Source: DATKCJ01 sp035513275 (GTDB lineage: Bacteria > Verrucomicrobiota > Verrucomicrobiia > Opitutales > Opitutaceae). Taken from it: DNA of 23,272 nt. The DNA lies in assembly GCA_035513275.1 (NCBI GenBank), contig DATKCJ010000291.1, positions 1 through 23,272 on the forward strand, in the 5' to 3' direction. A model generated the notes under the pieces. The model was not told where the DNA came from. It saw only the letters and a program-made list of their open reading frames with translations, and searched no databases. Below, piece by piece: positions 22,585 through 23,272 of this stretch; position 1 is the first letter of the stretch, and each line of letters starts with the position of its first letter. The position numbers and the translations under genes were made by a program.

Positions 22585-22620
22585 GTCCGGGAGTGTAACA
22601 TGCGGGGCAAATTGAACAAA

Positions 22621-22668
22621 GTAGGGCAGGTCTCTGACCTGCCGACGCGGGTCAAAGACCCGCGCTAC
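22621..22668. repeat. REPIN-like double hairpin, family A copy 2
   Basis: GTAG, hairpin GGCAGGTC-tct-GACCTGCC, then hairpin GCGGGTC-aaa-GACCCGC, then CTAC. It equals the reverse complement of 4041-4089 apart from one missing base. It lies between the amidase start and the stop of the AMP nucleosidase gene, both on the minus strand. Confidence 0.87.
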
Positions 22669-22690
22669 GCGTCGGCGGTCACGCAGTTCC

Positions 22691-23272
22691 TCAGTAAAGC
22701 AAATGCTTCACCGTCAGCCCCTGGTTGATGAGCTGCTTGAGCGAGTCGATGCCGATGCGCAGGTGTTTCTCGACGAATTCCTCGTTCACCTTGCGGTCGC
22801 TCTCCGCGGTCTTCACGCCATCGGGCATCATGGGCTGGTCGGAGACGAGCAGGAGCACACCGCTCGGGATGTGGTTGAAAAATCCGACCGCGAAGATCGT
22901 GGCGGTCTCCATGTCGATCGCCATGCAGCGTGTGCGGCGCAGGTATTCCTTGAACTCGGCATCGTGCTCCCACACGCGGCGGTTCGTCGTGTAGACGGTG
23001 CCGGTCCAGTAGTCGCAGCTGTGTTCGCGCACGGTCGCGGAGATCGCCTTCTGGAGCGCGAACGCCGGCAGCGCGGGCACCTCGGGCGGGAAGTAGTCGT
23101 TCGACGTGCCCTCGCCACGGAGCGCGGCGATCGGCAGGATGAACGCACCGAGCGCGGGCTGCTCCTTCAAGCTGCCACACTTGCCGAGGAAAAGGCACGC
23201 CTTCGGGTGGACTGCGCTGAGCAGGTCCATCACGGTCGCGGCGTTCGCGCTGCCCATGCCGAAGTTGATGAT
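22691..23272 (-). CDS. amn: AMP nucleosidase, C-terminal part, truncated by window edge
   Basis: At least 193 residues, open at the right edge of the window, so the N-terminus is missing. The sequence reads IINFGMGSANAATVMDLL at the edge, then FLGKCGSLKE, RGEGTSNDYFPPEVPALP, MAIDMETATIFAVGFFNHIP, LLLVSDQPMMPDGVKTAESD and the C-terminal helix. These match AMP nucleosidase of the nucleoside-phosphorylase fold, with MET in IDMETATIF at the ribose site. The enzyme splits AMP into adenine and ribose 5-phosphate. An internal ATG at 23257 is in frame but not the start. The spacing to the end suggests only a short missing part if it is the short form of the enzyme. Confidence 0.9.
   Translation of the reverse strand: MINFGMGSANAATVMDLLSAVHPKACLFLGKCGSLKEQPALGAFILPIAALRGEGTSNDYFPPEVPALPAFALQKAISATVREHSCDYWTGTVYTTNRRVWEHDAEFKEYLRRTRCMAIDMETATIFAVGFFNHIPSGVLLLVSDQPMMPDGVKTAESDRKVNEEFVEKHLRIGIDSLKQLINQGLTVKHLLY

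Overview
The window is a GC-rich bacterial chromosome segment. No rRNA or tRNA gene is visible, so the host must be inferred from gene content. A DUF1080 protein, a short-form AMP nucleosidase, an exported protein with short Met-Pro repeats and many intergenic palindromes together suggest a Verrucomicrobiota (Opitutae-like) genome. This is inference, not proof.

Layout. Positions 2-1280 hold a complete IS3-family insertion sequence on the minus strand, with a programmed-frameshift signal. Then come a cytoplasmic sulfite-oxidase-like molybdoenzyme (minus), an Asp-box beta-propeller protein and a MoaD/ThiS-type ubiquitin-like protein (both plus), and a large minus-strand LOG-family protein with a long N-terminal extension. 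Next are an exported FKBP-type prolyl isomerase with a clear terminator, a threonine aldolase (minus), and the overlapping aroK-queG pair (plus). Positions 10298-19766 hold a lipid/glycan block. On the minus strand are a hotdog thioesterase and a GT4 glycosyltransferase. On the plus strand is a run of six genes: ACP-dehydratase fusion, ketoacyl-ACP synthase, unknown 122-residue protein, MGDG-synthase-like GT28 enzyme and two GT4 enzymes. A convergent alpha-oxoamine synthase closes the block. The right end is all minus strand: a YCII/DGPF protein, an exported hypothetical protein, an exported DUF1080 protein, a LysM amidase and an AMP nucleosidase cut by the window edge.

How the genes may work together. 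The central block pairs acyl-chain building (carrier protein, condensing enzyme, dehydratase, thioesterase) with an enzyme that can condense an acyl thioester with an amino acid, and with four sugar transferases. The simplest reading is a dedicated glycolipid pathway, possibly sphingolipid-like, but the product is unproven and a ketoreductase and acyl-activating enzyme are not present here.

The intergenic spaces carry palindromic elements of several families. Most have the GTAG-hairpin ... hairpin-CTAC form of REP/REPIN elements. Two copies 18.5 kb apart are almost identical. A separate CACAGAT family occurs near the IS and around the beta-propeller gene.
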